Below are positions 33,548 to 43,272 of a stretch of DNA of 44,084 nt, piece by piece (the stretch's first letter is position 1; each line of letters starts with the position of its first letter). The notes beneath the pieces are model-generated. The model was given only the letters and a program-made list of their open reading frames with translations. It was not told where the DNA came from and ran no database searches. The translations under genes and the position numbers were made by a program. The stretch covers positions 1 through 44,084 of the forward strand of contig CALLWB010000102.1 in NCBI GenBank assembly GCA_938016265.1, read 5' to 3'. Source of the DNA: an uncultured Saprospiraceae bacterium (GTDB taxonomy: Bacteria > Bacteroidota > Bacteroidia > Chitinophagales > Saprospiraceae).

Positions 33548-36361
33548 ATGAAACCGAAATTTCTACCCGTCATTTTCAGTTTTTTGTTTGTCGTTTTTTT
33601 TCAGTCTGTCGGCGCACAAAGTATTGTAGTCAAACCCTATATACAAAATGTCAGTCCAACCCAAGCCTACATCATGTGGGAAACAGACGACAATGGACAA
33701 GGAACCGTAGTGTGGGGACTAACCCCATTCAGTCTGACCAATACTACAATTAGTACTTCCCAAAACGGCTCCGGGAATTCAAGAATTCATACCGCTCTTA
33801 TCCCTGGATTAACCCCTTCGACCAAATACTATTATCGGGTGCGCACTGCATCAGGAAATACAACGATCGTTTACAATTTTAAGTCCAGCCCAACCAAAGC
33901 TTCTGAAGAAAGTATCCGTTTAGTCGCTATGAGTGATATGCAGCGAGATTTTTCCAATACCAATGTCTTTAAGGATCTGATTGAAAAGGGCGTAATTCCC
34001 ACCATAAAAGATCAAAACAATAGCGAACTCTCAGAATTGGTAGACGGACTAATTATTCCTGGTGATCTGGTACCAACTGGAGGGATTTATCAGGATTGGG
34101 AAAATTATTTCTTCAATCCTTCCGATAGTTTAACCACCGCAACACCGATTTATCCTGTCCCTGGTAACCATGAGTATTTTTTGAACGGCCTTTCAAATTT
34201 TATAAAATATTTTAACCTACCGACAAACGGTACACCTGGCAATCTGGAAGAATGGTGGTACAAGGATGTTTCCAATACCAGAATTATTGGCTTAAACTCC
34301 AATTCCGGTGGTGGAGATCAGGATGTGCAGTTGATTTGGTTGCAATCGGTGTTGGATGATGCCTGCAATGATCCGACCGTAGATTTTGTGTTTGCACAGG
34401 TACACCATCCCTACAAATCAGAATTATGGATTCCTGGAGAATTAGATTTTACCGGAGAGATTATTGAATTGCTGGAGAATTTTACGGAAGCTTGCACTAA
34501 GCCATCTATCCATTTTTTTGGACATACCCATGCCTATTCCAGAGGACAATCAAAAGACCACAAACACCTTTGGGTAAATGTTGCCACCGCAGGTGGAAAC
34601 ATTGACTACTGGGGCGAGCACGCCAACGCCGACTACGCAGAGTTTGTAAAAAGCGAAGACGAATATGGCTTCGTAGTAGTCGACGTAGAAGCCGGGGCCA
34701 ATCCTGAGTTTACCCTGAAACGATACAGCACTGGAGACGAATCTACTACCCTAAATAACGAGCTTCATGATCAAATTTCCATCCGCCGATATGAACAGCA
34801 ACCTTCTAAACCAGTCGGTTTGTTCCCTAGCAACGAAGCCGTAAATGGCGCTTGTTTACTACTTAAAGCGAATCGGTTTGCAGACCCAACAAATGACAGC
34901 CATCAAGCTGCCCAATGGCAAATCGCTGATTTGGATACCGACTTTGAAAACAACATCGTCTACGACTCCTGGAAACAATCCGAAAACTGGTACAACGAAG
35001 TCAACCTGCAGGCTGGCGACGACCTGACCGATGAGCGGGTAGAAATAACCCTTGGGCCGAATCAACTTTATTATTGGCGGGTTCGGTACCGGGATGAGCA
35101 TTTGGAGTGGAGCCCCTGGTCGGACATCGAGACGTTTACTACCTTAGACAATTCTACCATTGATATAACCGGCAATTTAATCCTCAATCCTGACGCAGAA
35201 GCTGGAACTAATAATTGGTCTGGAGATATTGAGTCCGTAGTTTCTAATGGTTGCGGCACTGTGCCTTCTTATGCCGGAAGCCGCCATTTTGCAGTAGGTG
35301 GGGTTTGTTCTGGCTGGACTTCTTTTGGAACGGCTACTCAGGATATTTCTGTTGGAGGATATAGTACACAAATTGACCTAGGAGAGGTGGCGATCAAATT
35401 GTCTGGTTATTTAAGGGATTATAATGGGAATGATGTACCGATCATTCATGCGGAATTCTATGATTTAAACAACAACCTTCTTGGTAATAGTCCGTCGATT
35501 TCCATGCCCGTCGGTAGTTGGACCTATGTAGAACAAACTGAACCACTTCCGATAGGGACAACTTTGATACGAATCGTCCTCGAAGGAGATCGAAACGCCG
35601 GATTTGACAATGACAGTTATTTTGATGATTTGGCGCTGGTATTGCAGCAGGAAGTCAGTTGTAGCCAGTATGTGCCGGAATATATTCAGCCGCAAGTTTG
35701 TCTATGGTTGGAAGGTGCTTATGACCCAGTTTTAGGTACGATGCCTGTTACGCTACTACAAAAAAATCTATTACCTGATGGTCAACCTTACGACCAGCCA
35801 CCCTGGGATTATCCGGGGACAGAAGGGCAAGGTTGGTCAAGCAATGACTATCCTCCCAACGCAGTAGATTGGGTGAAAGTTGGTTTCCAGACAGACACTA
35901 CGGTAGAGAGCACAGTAGCAGTTACTTCCGCCTTGGTGCAGAGTCACGGATGTTTGTTTTTTCCTAACACTGCAGCGTTGGTGGCTGAATCTGATTCCTC
36001 TTTATACATTACTGTAGAACATCGAAATCATCTTGGTATTCGTTCTCCAATGTCTGTTCCTGTAGTAGGGCTGACGCTTTCTTATGATTTTAGAATTGCT
36101 GATAGTTATCATGCGTTGATTGGTTCTGGGCAGAAGGAATTGTCTCCTGGTGTCTGGGGAATGTTTGCAGGCGACGGCAATCAGCTCATTGATCCTGATG
36201 GCTATGATATTAATTTGGGCGATCGGGTATACTGGGCGCCGAACAATGGATTGTTTGATATCTATATTCCTGCTGATTATAATCTGGATGGAGACATCAA
36301 TGCTGCTGATAAGGTACTTTGGGATGCGAATAATGGTGTTTTTTCTACCTTACGGAAATAG
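33548..36361 (+). CDS. Secreted purple-acid-phosphatase-like metallophosphoesterase with dockerin-like tail
   Basis: The 937-residue protein has a signal peptide (to about residue 23), an N-terminal fibronectin-like domain of the purple acid phosphatase type (about 27-112), and a calcineurin-like catalytic domain. Metal-site motifs are D130 in MSDMQ, PGDLV with D173, PGNHEY (GNHE at 206-209), VHHPY (H286-H287) and FGHTHAYS (GHTH at 325-328). A second fibronectin-like part and a carbohydrate-binding-like jelly roll (LILNPDAEAGTNNWSGD onward) follow. The C-terminus ends in an EF-hand-like block, DYNLDGDINAADKVLW, common in Saprospirales exported proteins, in place of a standard T9SS tail. It probably releases phosphate from extracellular esters. 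Confidence 0.88.
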   Translation: MKPKFLPVIFSFLFVVFFQSVGAQSIVVKPYIQNVSPTQAYIMWETDDNGQGTVVWGLTPFSLTNTTISTSQNGSGNSRIHTALIPGLTPSTKYYYRVRTASGNTTIVYNFKSSPTKASEESIRLVAMSDMQRDFSNTNVFKDLIEKGVIPTIKDQNNSELSELVDGLIIPGDLVPTGGIYQDWENYFFNPSDSLTTATPIYPVPGNHEYFLNGLSNFIKYFNLPTNGTPGNLEEWWYKDVSNTRIIGLNSNSGGGDQDVQLIWLQSVLDDACNDPTVDFVFAQVHHPYKSELWIPGELDFTGEIIELLENFTEACTKPSIHFFGHTHAYSRGQSKDHKHLWVNVATAGGNIDYWGEHANADYAEFVKSEDEYGFVVVDVEAGANPEFTLKRYSTGDESTTLNNELHDQISIRRYEQQPSKPVGLFPSNEAVNGACLLLKANRFADPTNDSHQAAQWQIADLDTDFENNIVYDSWKQSENWYNEVNLQAGDDLTDERVEITLGPNQLYYWRVRYRDEHLEWSPWSDIETFTTLDNSTIDITGNLILNPDAEAGTNNWSGDIESVVSNGCGTVPSYAGSRHFAVGGVCSGWTSFGTATQDISVGGYSTQIDLGEVAIKLSGYLRDYNGNDVPIIHAEFYDLNNNLLGNSPSISMPVGSWTYVEQTEPLPIGTTLIRIVLEGDRNAGFDNDSYFDDLALVLQQEVSCSQYVPEYIQPQVCLWLEGAYDPVLGTMPVTLLQKNLLPDGQPYDQPPWDYPGTEGQGWSSNDYPPNAVDWVKVGFQTDTTVESTVAVTSALVQSHGCLFFPNTAALVAESDSSLYITVEHRNHLGIRSPMSVPVVGLTLSYDFRIADSYHALIGSGQKELSPGVWGMFAGDGNQLIDPDGYDINLGDRVYWAPNNGLFDIYIPADYNLDGDINAADKVLWDANNGVFSTLRK

Positions 36362-36372
36362 AGGGATTAGTT

Positions 36373-36419
36373 AATGGTAAATAGGAATGTTCGTCTGACT
36401 AGTCCATTATTTTACCATT
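36373..36419 (+). repeat. Long-loop inverted repeat after the phosphatase gene
   Basis: AATGGTAAA (36373-36381) and TTTACCATT (36411-36419) form a perfect 9-bp stem with a 29-base loop shortly after the stop codon. No T tract follows, so its role as a terminator is uncertain. Confidence 0.4.
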
Positions 36420-36579
36420 GCACAATAACATCAATGAACAATTGACGACTGAGCAAAGGATTTTCTTAGAAGCCAGCACAGAAGCGCTCTTTGCATTGAC
36501 GATTTTAGAGGAAGCAATGAGGTGGAGATTTGAATTACAGAGGGCTTTACTTTCAAGAAAACCCTTAGTCACCTTCTAA
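36418..36579 (+). other. Short open frame of unclear status
   Basis: A rightward frame runs from a TTG at 36418 to a TAA at 36577-36579 and reads as an amphipathic helix (INEQLTTEQRIFLEAS, then EEAMRWRFELQRALLSRK). It has no ATG start and no recognised family. It could be the end of a decayed gene or chance. Confidence 0.2.
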
Positions 36580-36628
36580 TGAAAACCATTAATCAATCTA
36601 ACTATCATACCATTAACAATCAACCAAT

Positions 36629-38479
36629 CTACCGTCTTCTATTCTTTGGTCTGCCAGTTTTTTTCTTGTTTGTTTTGGGAATAATTCCATATTTAATGGG
36701 AGTAACTAGATCTTGATGATCAGAAAAAACAACATCTTTAAATTGGAGGGACATTCCACCAGGAAATACCCAGTTGTTAGCAGAATTGTTTAGTAAATTT
36801 TCCAGGTGGCTTGTGTACGACTGCAGCTTATCAGGTATTAGAGCATAACAATTGGTGATCGCAGACGTCAGACCATTAGATCCATCCGACTCGTTAAACA
36901 AGGCGGATTTAAATTTTGATGGCGCGAGTACTTTTTTTGGATAACCAGCTTTCATTTTTACCACCATTTTTCCTGACTCATCAACGGATGTGACGTAAAT
37001 GGCGGTGGTTTTGTAGGTAGCTACACGTCCTTCTGCTCCTAGATAAGCGATATTCCCAGGATCAAAATCAATATCCATTGTTGCCTTCATCGACAGTTTT
37101 ATCTCCTTTCCCTTTACAGCAACCAATGCCCTGTTTTTTGAAACCAATTTGAATTGTCCATACTGCAAACCTATCGAATCTGACGCTTCCGCTGTAGAAT
37201 GAAAGTTTAGACTAAGGATGGTCCTATTTTTATGTTCTTCGGTCCAACCTAAATTTTTCATTTTGTTTTTTACTCCATTTGTATTTCGATCTACATACTG
37301 AAAATTGGCAATGGCTGGTTTGAAATCGAACGATTTGAGATGGTCAAAAATGGTGGGTATTTCAAAAGTGACGGCTGGAGTGATGCAAACGCCAGACAGA
37401 TGTTTCATCAAATTTTTTGCTAGTGATTTTGCAAAAATATCCCGTTTTATGGCCATTACTCCATCATGGTGAACTGCATTCTTGCGTTTTACCCAATTCC
37501 AGGCAAAGGGAACGGGGGTAGGCAATTTTTGATGGTTGACTTTCATTAAATAATTGAGGGTGTAGAGATCAAACTGGTTGGTTTTATTGCCGTTTTCATC
37601 GCAATGCGGCACCACTTCCAAATTCAGTGAGGTAGGTTGGGTGGCGCCTGTTTGAGGGAGCACATTGTTTTTCTGAACGGCCTGTCCTAGTATAAATTTG
37701 CCTTTAGGATGATGAGTATTCCAATACGTATTGATGAAGTCATTAAGTAGCGTCGTGTAGATTGGTCCAGTGGATGGTAAGGATTCGATCCTTGGAGCAT
37801 TTTCCAATTTCGCTGTAGCTAAGTCCAGGAAAATCTGTTGAACGTTGAAAGCGGATTGATCATCCTCAATAGTAAATTGTGCTTTTGCTGCTGCGGGTAG
37901 TTTGTCGAATCCTTCTTCCTCTGCATCCTCAAAATTGAGGTCCGCAATAAATTTGAAAAGGATTGGGTTTCCTGCGGATTGTTCTATTTTTTTCCAGACG
38001 GGGGAGCCCTTTTCGTTACGGGAAAGGGTAATGATCTCCAGGGTTGGGAAATACAACTGGTAAGTGGCCGCTTTGCTGCCTCGATCAAAAATTACCATAT
38101 TGGGTAATTGGATAAAGTCGTCTTCTGAAGGCAAGTCAAAACCCGCTTTTATAGCAAAAGTAAAATCAGATTCCAGAATGGCTTGTGGCGGATCGTTTTC
38201 CAGGGAAATAGAAAAAGGGTTCAGGCCAGTTATTGGATTCATTGGGATTGCAGGGCTTGTTGGGGTGGATTGTTGGTACCAGACAACGGTCGAATTTTTG
38301 TTCTTTCTTTTGTTCTTCATAGTTCGCTTTATGTTGTTATTAATTGCAGTTGCGGTGGTACTGACAACCAGATCGTATCCATATTTCGGATCTGAAAGAT
38401 GGCAATTCTTAGCGCCTGGTTCTGCATCTACTCCATGTATTAGGTTGTAGTGCTTTTTGGTTATTTCTAAAGACATCAT
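36629..38479 (-). CDS. Unrecognised 616-residue protein (possible TULIP/P47-like)
   Basis: I do not recognise this protein with confidence. It has no signal peptide or membrane segment. The N-terminus reads YGYDLVVSTTATAINNNIKR, a pattern I associate with large proteins of the P47/OrfX-type TULIP fold (a wedge of GYDxVVxxT followed by INxxIK). The rest alternates beta-rich stretches (FTFAIKAGFDLPSEDDFIQL, VALKGKEIKLSMKATMDIDF-like) and ends in a highly basic tail, KKTGRPKNRRR. The length and uninterrupted frame make it a real gene. It is leftward and 270 bp downstream of the permease/peptidase gene, so probably transcribed separately. Confidence 0.7.
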   Translation of the reverse strand: MMSLEITKKHYNLIHGVDAEPGAKNCHLSDPKYGYDLVVSTTATAINNNIKRTMKNKRKNKNSTVVWYQQSTPTSPAIPMNPITGLNPFSISLENDPPQAILESDFTFAIKAGFDLPSEDDFIQLPNMVIFDRGSKAATYQLYFPTLEIITLSRNEKGSPVWKKIEQSAGNPILFKFIADLNFEDAEEEGFDKLPAAAKAQFTIEDDQSAFNVQQIFLDLATAKLENAPRIESLPSTGPIYTTLLNDFINTYWNTHHPKGKFILGQAVQKNNVLPQTGATQPTSLNLEVVPHCDENGNKTNQFDLYTLNYLMKVNHQKLPTPVPFAWNWVKRKNAVHHDGVMAIKRDIFAKSLAKNLMKHLSGVCITPAVTFEIPTIFDHLKSFDFKPAIANFQYVDRNTNGVKNKMKNLGWTEEHKNRTILSLNFHSTAEASDSIGLQYGQFKLVSKNRALVAVKGKEIKLSMKATMDIDFDPGNIAYLGAEGRVATYKTTAIYVTSVDESGKMVVKMKAGYPKKVLAPSKFKSALFNESDGSNGLTSAITNCYALIPDKLQSYTSHLENLLNNSANNWVFPGGMSLQFKDVVFSDHQDLVTPIKYGIIPKTNKKKTGRPKNRRR

Positions 38480-38749
38480 AAGATTATCATTTTAGGCTGA
38501 ATAGGTAATTCATTTTCAATACCTTAAAGATAAAGGGTGGGGGGATCGTTAGAAACCATGAAAAAACAACAAAAGATATGTGGGTTATTGTTAAATGATA
38601 TTGTGAGTCATTGTATAATGGCCTTTGGGGTATTCAGGAGTTTAAATAGTATATGGATTCATCGGGTTCTGGTAGAATGTTTCGATAAATTGGGGAAGTA
38701 ATTCATTTTTAGCCAATTGCATTCATCGTTCCAAAAGACCGGTGTAATT

Positions 38750-41700
38750 TTAATCCAACTCCCATCTATTATCCCCCCAATCCAAATCAATCCATAGCAA
38801 ATTAGGATCAAGCACCAAAGATGTCGCTCCAGCAACCTTGTCCAGCTCAACAACATTCCGACCACTAGATAACAAAACCACAGAAGTCCCTAGTAACCTA
38901 CCATCCACGTCAAATTGTCCGACCTCAAATAGCGCCGTTTCGATAGAAATTGACGGACCAGCGCTACCGTCTTTCTTTTCGACAATAATGGTCAACTCCA
39001 ACTGGTTGGTGGTTGCTTTTTTGACGGAAAGGAGTTGGTTGTTGTAGTAGGCACTACCTGTTAATAATTCATCGATGAGCACGTGTTGGTCTGCAGTTGT
39101 TTTTGATTTCATTAACTGGATAAAATCGCTTGTTGTGGGATACTGCCCAGGGTGCCCTCCAAATTTCGTTAGGTAAGACTTAAGAATTTCATTCATCTTT
39201 TGGCGACCTAAATAATGGTCGAGGGTGTTGAAAACGATGGCTCCCTTGCCGTAAGCAATGTACTGCTGGTGATCGGCTACTTGGGAGAGTGGTTGTTCTA
39301 TGGACTTTTCTCGTTTTCGGCCACGATGATAGCGTTTGTGTTGTTGCTTCAAAAACTCTAGGGCGATCTTGTCTCCAAAGTGCTCTGTGTAAATACAAAG
39401 TGTGAGGTATTCTGTCAGACTTTCCGTCAGCATTTTTGCACCTGCAGCACTTGCTGGCATTGCCTGATTGCCAAACCATTCATGGGTAAGCTCATGCGCC
39501 ATTACATAAAATGGGAGGTTGATTTTCCCTTCCATCGCTGCCGAATTGATGGCAAACAAAACCTCAGACGATGGGACATTGTTGGCCATTATCGTCGCAG
39601 AATATTCGCCTTCTGTATGTGGAAACTCGATAATTCGGATTTGTTGGTAGGGATAAGGGCCTAAATTGGTCGTATTGTATCGAAAAGCTGCCTTTATTCC
39701 ATCTATCATCAACTGCGTATTGTAGGCATGTCCCTTTGCATAATAAACGGCAATGTTGACTCCTTGATAAGTCTCCTTTTTTACTTCAAAATTGCCAGAA
39801 TGGAAAGAGAAATTGAACTTGACTGGATGGGTGGTTTTGTATTGGTAATGAATCCTATTTTCTTTTTTGGTTTGTGTGATTAATTGTCCGGGGGCAAGGG
39901 CAATTTGATTAGCGGAGGTACTGATTTTTGTTTGGAGATGCACCTGGTCTGCATCACGGTGGTAAAAGTTATGTTTGCAAGCTAAAGAGTCGGAATGGGG
40001 CAATTCATTTTCGTAAAATTGATATCCTAATCTAGGGAGAATGTCGTGTTTTAGGAAGGTGCCATTTGTCAGTACTCCAGAGTTTCTGGAAAAATGGGAG
40101 TTGGGCATGCTTCTTACTTCAAAAGACAACGGCATTGAATCATTGGGGGCTAGTGTTTTTTTCAGAACGTACAAATTGCTTTTTAGTGCGCTATCTGCTA
40201 GGATGAGATGCGCATTGCCTTCGAGGTTTATGGTGGTTTGTTCGTCGTAGCCGGTGCGGATTAGTAAGGTGTCAATTGGTTGGTCGGTGTCGTTGTGGAG
40301 GGTGTATTGTCCTTGTAATTCGAATCGGTTTTCACTAGGGAATACATCAATTTGGAGGTCGATGTTATTTATTTTTGGTAGGAATAAATCGCTGTAATTT
40401 TTCCAGTTTTCCTTGTGCAATTTTAATTGTTCGACTCTGTTGTTGTGAGCGGTGTTGGAGGATTGATTAACGGCTTCTTGTTGGTGGATTTGAAATCCCA
40501 ACCAACCCAAAGCAGCCAACAAAAATACAGCTACTCCAAGGACAGGCGGGCTCCATCTTGACTTCAGTCTCGTCCATCTTTCTGTAAAGTGTTGGAGGCT
40601 GCCCCTATTCCAAAACAAATAAATACCGGCCAACAACAGTCCACCCATGACCAGCCAATAAACAGCAATCAAATAATAACCCGGAAGCCCAGCTCCATAA
40701 CCACTCAAATCTGAATAGATCAAATCCGGCCGCAAATTAAATTTTAATAACCAAGTATCAATACCAAACTGATCTAACGACTGCGAGCCCAACCACAATC
40801 CAATCAGTAAAAACAAACTCAGAAAAATATTTGGCGCAAGTGTGTGAGAAAAATGAGCGGCAATATTCCAAACCAACAACAACGGAAAAACTAAAACCAG
40901 CAGGTGGTAAGCATACAAACTAATTTCAAAATGAGAATAGCCATTGTATAGTTGAATGCACACACACAACAAGAAAAACAAAGCCAATTGGATGAGCTGC
41001 ACTAGGGCAATGGCACCGATCTTTGAGCCAAAAAGTTGCCAATTGTTGGTGGGGGTTGCATCTACTAGGGCATCCATTTTATGCTGCTTGGGTTTGTAGA
41101 CCAAACTACTGGAAAACAGAAAGGTGCTAAAAATCAAAATCAGCGTATACAAAAGCAAAGGACCATGCAATAAAATTCGAGTGAAGGGCAGTAAATTGAA
41201 ATCGCCCGTCTGCGTTACTTTCAATTGCATAAACAGCACCGTTGCTACGCCAAATCCACTAAGCAGCCAAAACATCCAACTCCCAATAACCGACCGAAAA
41301 TCAAACCACAACAGGCCAAAAAATGAACGCCATTTCCCAGCAAAAGAAAAGTCAAATTGCACCACCGAGTCCCTGAGGGATTGTCTGTCAATACCAGCAA
41401 TTGCTGACTTTTCTGCCACTTGCCTTTTCCTAAACTCCCAAATCGGATCGAACTGGAAATTAAATTTAAAATAATAATAACCTAATGCAAAAACCGCCAA
41501 CAACAACCAACCCATTCGATTGAATACTACTACCCAACTTAGAGGCAAGGTGCTACTGTTTTTAGCCTGAAAATCCCAACTTTGCGTCGTCCATTGAAAC
41601 GCATACTGGCCAAAAGGATCCAGCAACGCCAATGCCTGCGGAGAAGAAAAGGAAATGTACTGCAGCATCTGATGAATCAAAAAGAACAAAAACACCACAA

Positions 41701-42250
41701 TAAATCCCGCAAACGCATTCCTGGTCAGTCCCACCGCCACAAATACAAAACTACCCACAATAAACAAGGTCGGAAGTACATAAGCACCTAGCATGGTCAA
41801 GTACCCAAAAAGATTAAACTCACCGATTTTCGGATTAGAAGTCCCCAGGAAAATTTCTCCTACAATAATCCCCAAAAAAGTAAACAAACTTGTAAGCATC
41901 AAGACCGCCAGTCCACTCCCCAATTTCCCATTCAAATAATAACCGTTTGACAAAGGAAACGTATACAAAATCGGATGCATTTTATTCTTATAATCCCTCA
42001 TTAAGGAACTGGTCAAAATCATCGCCGCCAGAAACAACAGCGCTTTCGCAAAGAAAAAACTATTCTCCGTCAGCGAGAAAGGAGCATTTAAGAGCTGTAC
42101 CTTGGCAGAAGACGAAATGGGACCGTCAAAATAACCACCCGTCCCGAGCATCGTCAGCAAAGCCAGCCCGAAATAACAGCATAGAAAAAAATAGAGCAAG
42201 GGAGTTCGTAACCAATGCTTGAGTTCAAATTGGAAAACTGCGTTTTGCAT
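38750..42250 (-). CDS. ABC-2 permease fused to M1-family metallopeptidase domain
   Basis: This 1166-residue protein joins an ABC-2 type permease with about twelve membrane segments (residues 1-590; the first begins PLLYFFLCCYFGLALL) to an extracytoplasmic aminopeptidase N-like domain (about 620-1130). The zinc motif is intact: HELTH at 919-923 and the third ligand E943 in MLTESLTEY, with the 19-residue spacing usual for this fused group. The GxMEN exopeptidase motif is not obvious; the region reads IIEFPHTEGEYSATIMANN. The gene lies two bases behind its ATPase gene, so the two form one transporter. Fused transporters of this type are widespread in Bacteroidota, but their cargo is unknown. Confidence 0.92.
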   Translation of the reverse strand: MQNAVFQFELKHWLRTPLLYFFLCCYFGLALLTMLGTGGYFDGPISSSAKVQLLNAPFSLTENSFFFAKALLFLAAMILTSSLMRDYKNKMHPILYTFPLSNGYYLNGKLGSGLAVLMLTSLFTFLGIIVGEIFLGTSNPKIGEFNLFGYLTMLGAYVLPTLFIVGSFVFVAVGLTRNAFAGFIVVFLFFLIHQMLQYISFSSPQALALLDPFGQYAFQWTTQSWDFQAKNSSTLPLSWVVVFNRMGWLLLAVFALGYYYFKFNFQFDPIWEFRKRQVAEKSAIAGIDRQSLRDSVVQFDFSFAGKWRSFFGLLWFDFRSVIGSWMFWLLSGFGVATVLFMQLKVTQTGDFNLLPFTRILLHGPLLLYTLILIFSTFLFSSSLVYKPKQHKMDALVDATPTNNWQLFGSKIGAIALVQLIQLALFFLLCVCIQLYNGYSHFEISLYAYHLLVLVFPLLLVWNIAAHFSHTLAPNIFLSLFLLIGLWLGSQSLDQFGIDTWLLKFNLRPDLIYSDLSGYGAGLPGYYLIAVYWLVMGGLLLAGIYLFWNRGSLQHFTERWTRLKSRWSPPVLGVAVFLLAALGWLGFQIHQQEAVNQSSNTAHNNRVEQLKLHKENWKNYSDLFLPKINNIDLQIDVFPSENRFELQGQYTLHNDTDQPIDTLLIRTGYDEQTTINLEGNAHLILADSALKSNLYVLKKTLAPNDSMPLSFEVRSMPNSHFSRNSGVLTNGTFLKHDILPRLGYQFYENELPHSDSLACKHNFYHRDADQVHLQTKISTSANQIALAPGQLITQTKKENRIHYQYKTTHPVKFNFSFHSGNFEVKKETYQGVNIAVYYAKGHAYNTQLMIDGIKAAFRYNTTNLGPYPYQQIRIIEFPHTEGEYSATIMANNVPSSEVLFAINSAAMEGKINLPFYVMAHELTHEWFGNQAMPASAAGAKMLTESLTEYLTLCIYTEHFGDKIALEFLKQQHKRYHRGRKREKSIEQPLSQVADHQQYIAYGKGAIVFNTLDHYLGRQKMNEILKSYLTKFGGHPGQYPTTSDFIQLMKSKTTADQHVLIDELLTGSAYYNNQLLSVKKATTNQLELTIIVEKKDGSAGPSISIETALFEVGQFDVDGRLLGTSVVLLSSGRNVVELDKVAGATSLVLDPNLLWIDLDWGDNRWELD

Positions 42251-42252
42251 GT

Positions 42253-43122
42253 CTATTGATTGATGGTTAAGAAATAATAATCTTCTAACTTCGGTGGGGC
42301 TGCTTCAAAATTGGCAGAAGGGCGTTGCGAAGCAAAAACTCTTGTTACCAGTTCGTTTTCGTCGTTGTAGTGGGTGCTGAGTGCCTTGAGTGTATTGCTG
42401 ATTGCCAGTTGTTTCTCCTTGGGAAGTGTCGTTTCCCAGATGTTGCCTTCTAGTTGACGGACGGCTTCTTTGGGAGCAATTTGTGTCAGTAGCTGTCCTT
42501 TATTGATGACCGCCATGTCCTGGCAAATTTCTCGAACGTCTTCTACGAGGTGCGTTGAAAAAATAACGATGTTCTCTAGGCCAATACGGCGCAACACATT
42601 GAGAAACCGTGTTCTCTCTGCCGGATCAAGTCCTGCAGTTGGCTCATCCACAATCATCACTTTCGGTTGATTTAACAAGAGCTGAGCAATCCCAAATCGT
42701 TGGCGCATCCCACCCGAAAAGGTACTGACTCGTTTGTTTTTGGCATCGCTCAAATTGGTGATTTCCAGTACGCGATCCACTGCAATCTTGCGATCTTTCT
42801 TAGAGGTTATGCCTTTTAAGATGGCAAAGTAATCCAATAATTGGCTAGCTGATTCCTTGGGATATACTCCAAAATCTTGAGGCAGGTAGCCTAGCTGTTT
42901 GCGGTATTCTATTTTATCTTGGAAGATGTCCTGTCCTTTGAAATGGATCGTCCCTTTGTCTGGAAATTGTAGGGTCGCCATCGTCCGCATCAAGGAAGAT
43001 TTGCCTGCGCCATTTGGCCCAAGCAGCCCAAACATTCCAGCCGGAATATCGAGACTTATTTGGTCTAATGCGCGGACCCCGTTCGGGTAGGTTTTAGAGA
43101 TTTGCTGAATAGATAATTGCAT
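42253..43122 (-). CDS. ABC transporter ATP-binding protein
   Basis: The 289-residue ATPase has all motor motifs: Walker A GPNGAGKS (35-42), the Q-loop Q82 in YLPQDFG, signature FSGGMRQ (135-141), Walker B VMIVDE (155-160) and the H-loop in STHLVEDV. The fold and length fit the ABC-2 exporter group. It powers the adjacent permease/M1 fusion, two bases downstream. A TAAGTTTG element lies 20 bases before the start codon. The AraC-type gene immediately upstream, on the same strand but behind its own terminator, may control the pair. Confidence 0.95.
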   Translation of the reverse strand: MQLSIQQISKTYPNGVRALDQISLDIPAGMFGLLGPNGAGKSSLMRTMATLQFPDKGTIHFKGQDIFQDKIEYRKQLGYLPQDFGVYPKESASQLLDYFAILKGITSKKDRKIAVDRVLEITNLSDAKNKRVSTFSGGMRQRFGIAQLLLNQPKVMIVDEPTAGLDPAERTRFLNVLRRIGLENIVIFSTHLVEDVREICQDMAVINKGQLLTQIAPKEAVRQLEGNIWETTLPKEKQLAISNTLKALSTHYNDENELVTRVFASQRPSANFEAAPPKLEDYYFLTINQ

Positions 43123-43142
43123 ATTTTGTACTTATTTTAAAT

Positions 43143-43150
43143 CAAACTTA
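43143..43150 (-). promoter_or_regulatory. -7 promoter element of the ABC transporter operon
   Basis: The minus strand reads TAAGTTTG, a perfect TAnnTTTG match, 20 bases before the ATPase start. No -33 TTTG is seen at the right distance, which fits a promoter that needs an activator. Confidence 0.5.
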
Positions 43151-43224
43151 GGCGGAATAAAATGGAGTCGCCAGTTTTTTGACAAAAGATAAGTTTCACA
43201 GGATGCAATGATACATTTTTCAAA

Positions 43225-43255
43225 AAAGGAAACGTCCCACAGGAAGCGTTGGGAC
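43225..43255 (-). terminator. Leftward terminator of the AraC-type regulator gene
   Basis: GTCCCA (43234-43239) pairs with TGGGAC (43250-43255). On the minus strand the stem is followed by GTTTCC and a run of six T's. It separates the regulator from the ABC operon. Confidence 0.7.
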
Positions 43256-43272
43256 ATGGGAAAGTGTTGAAT

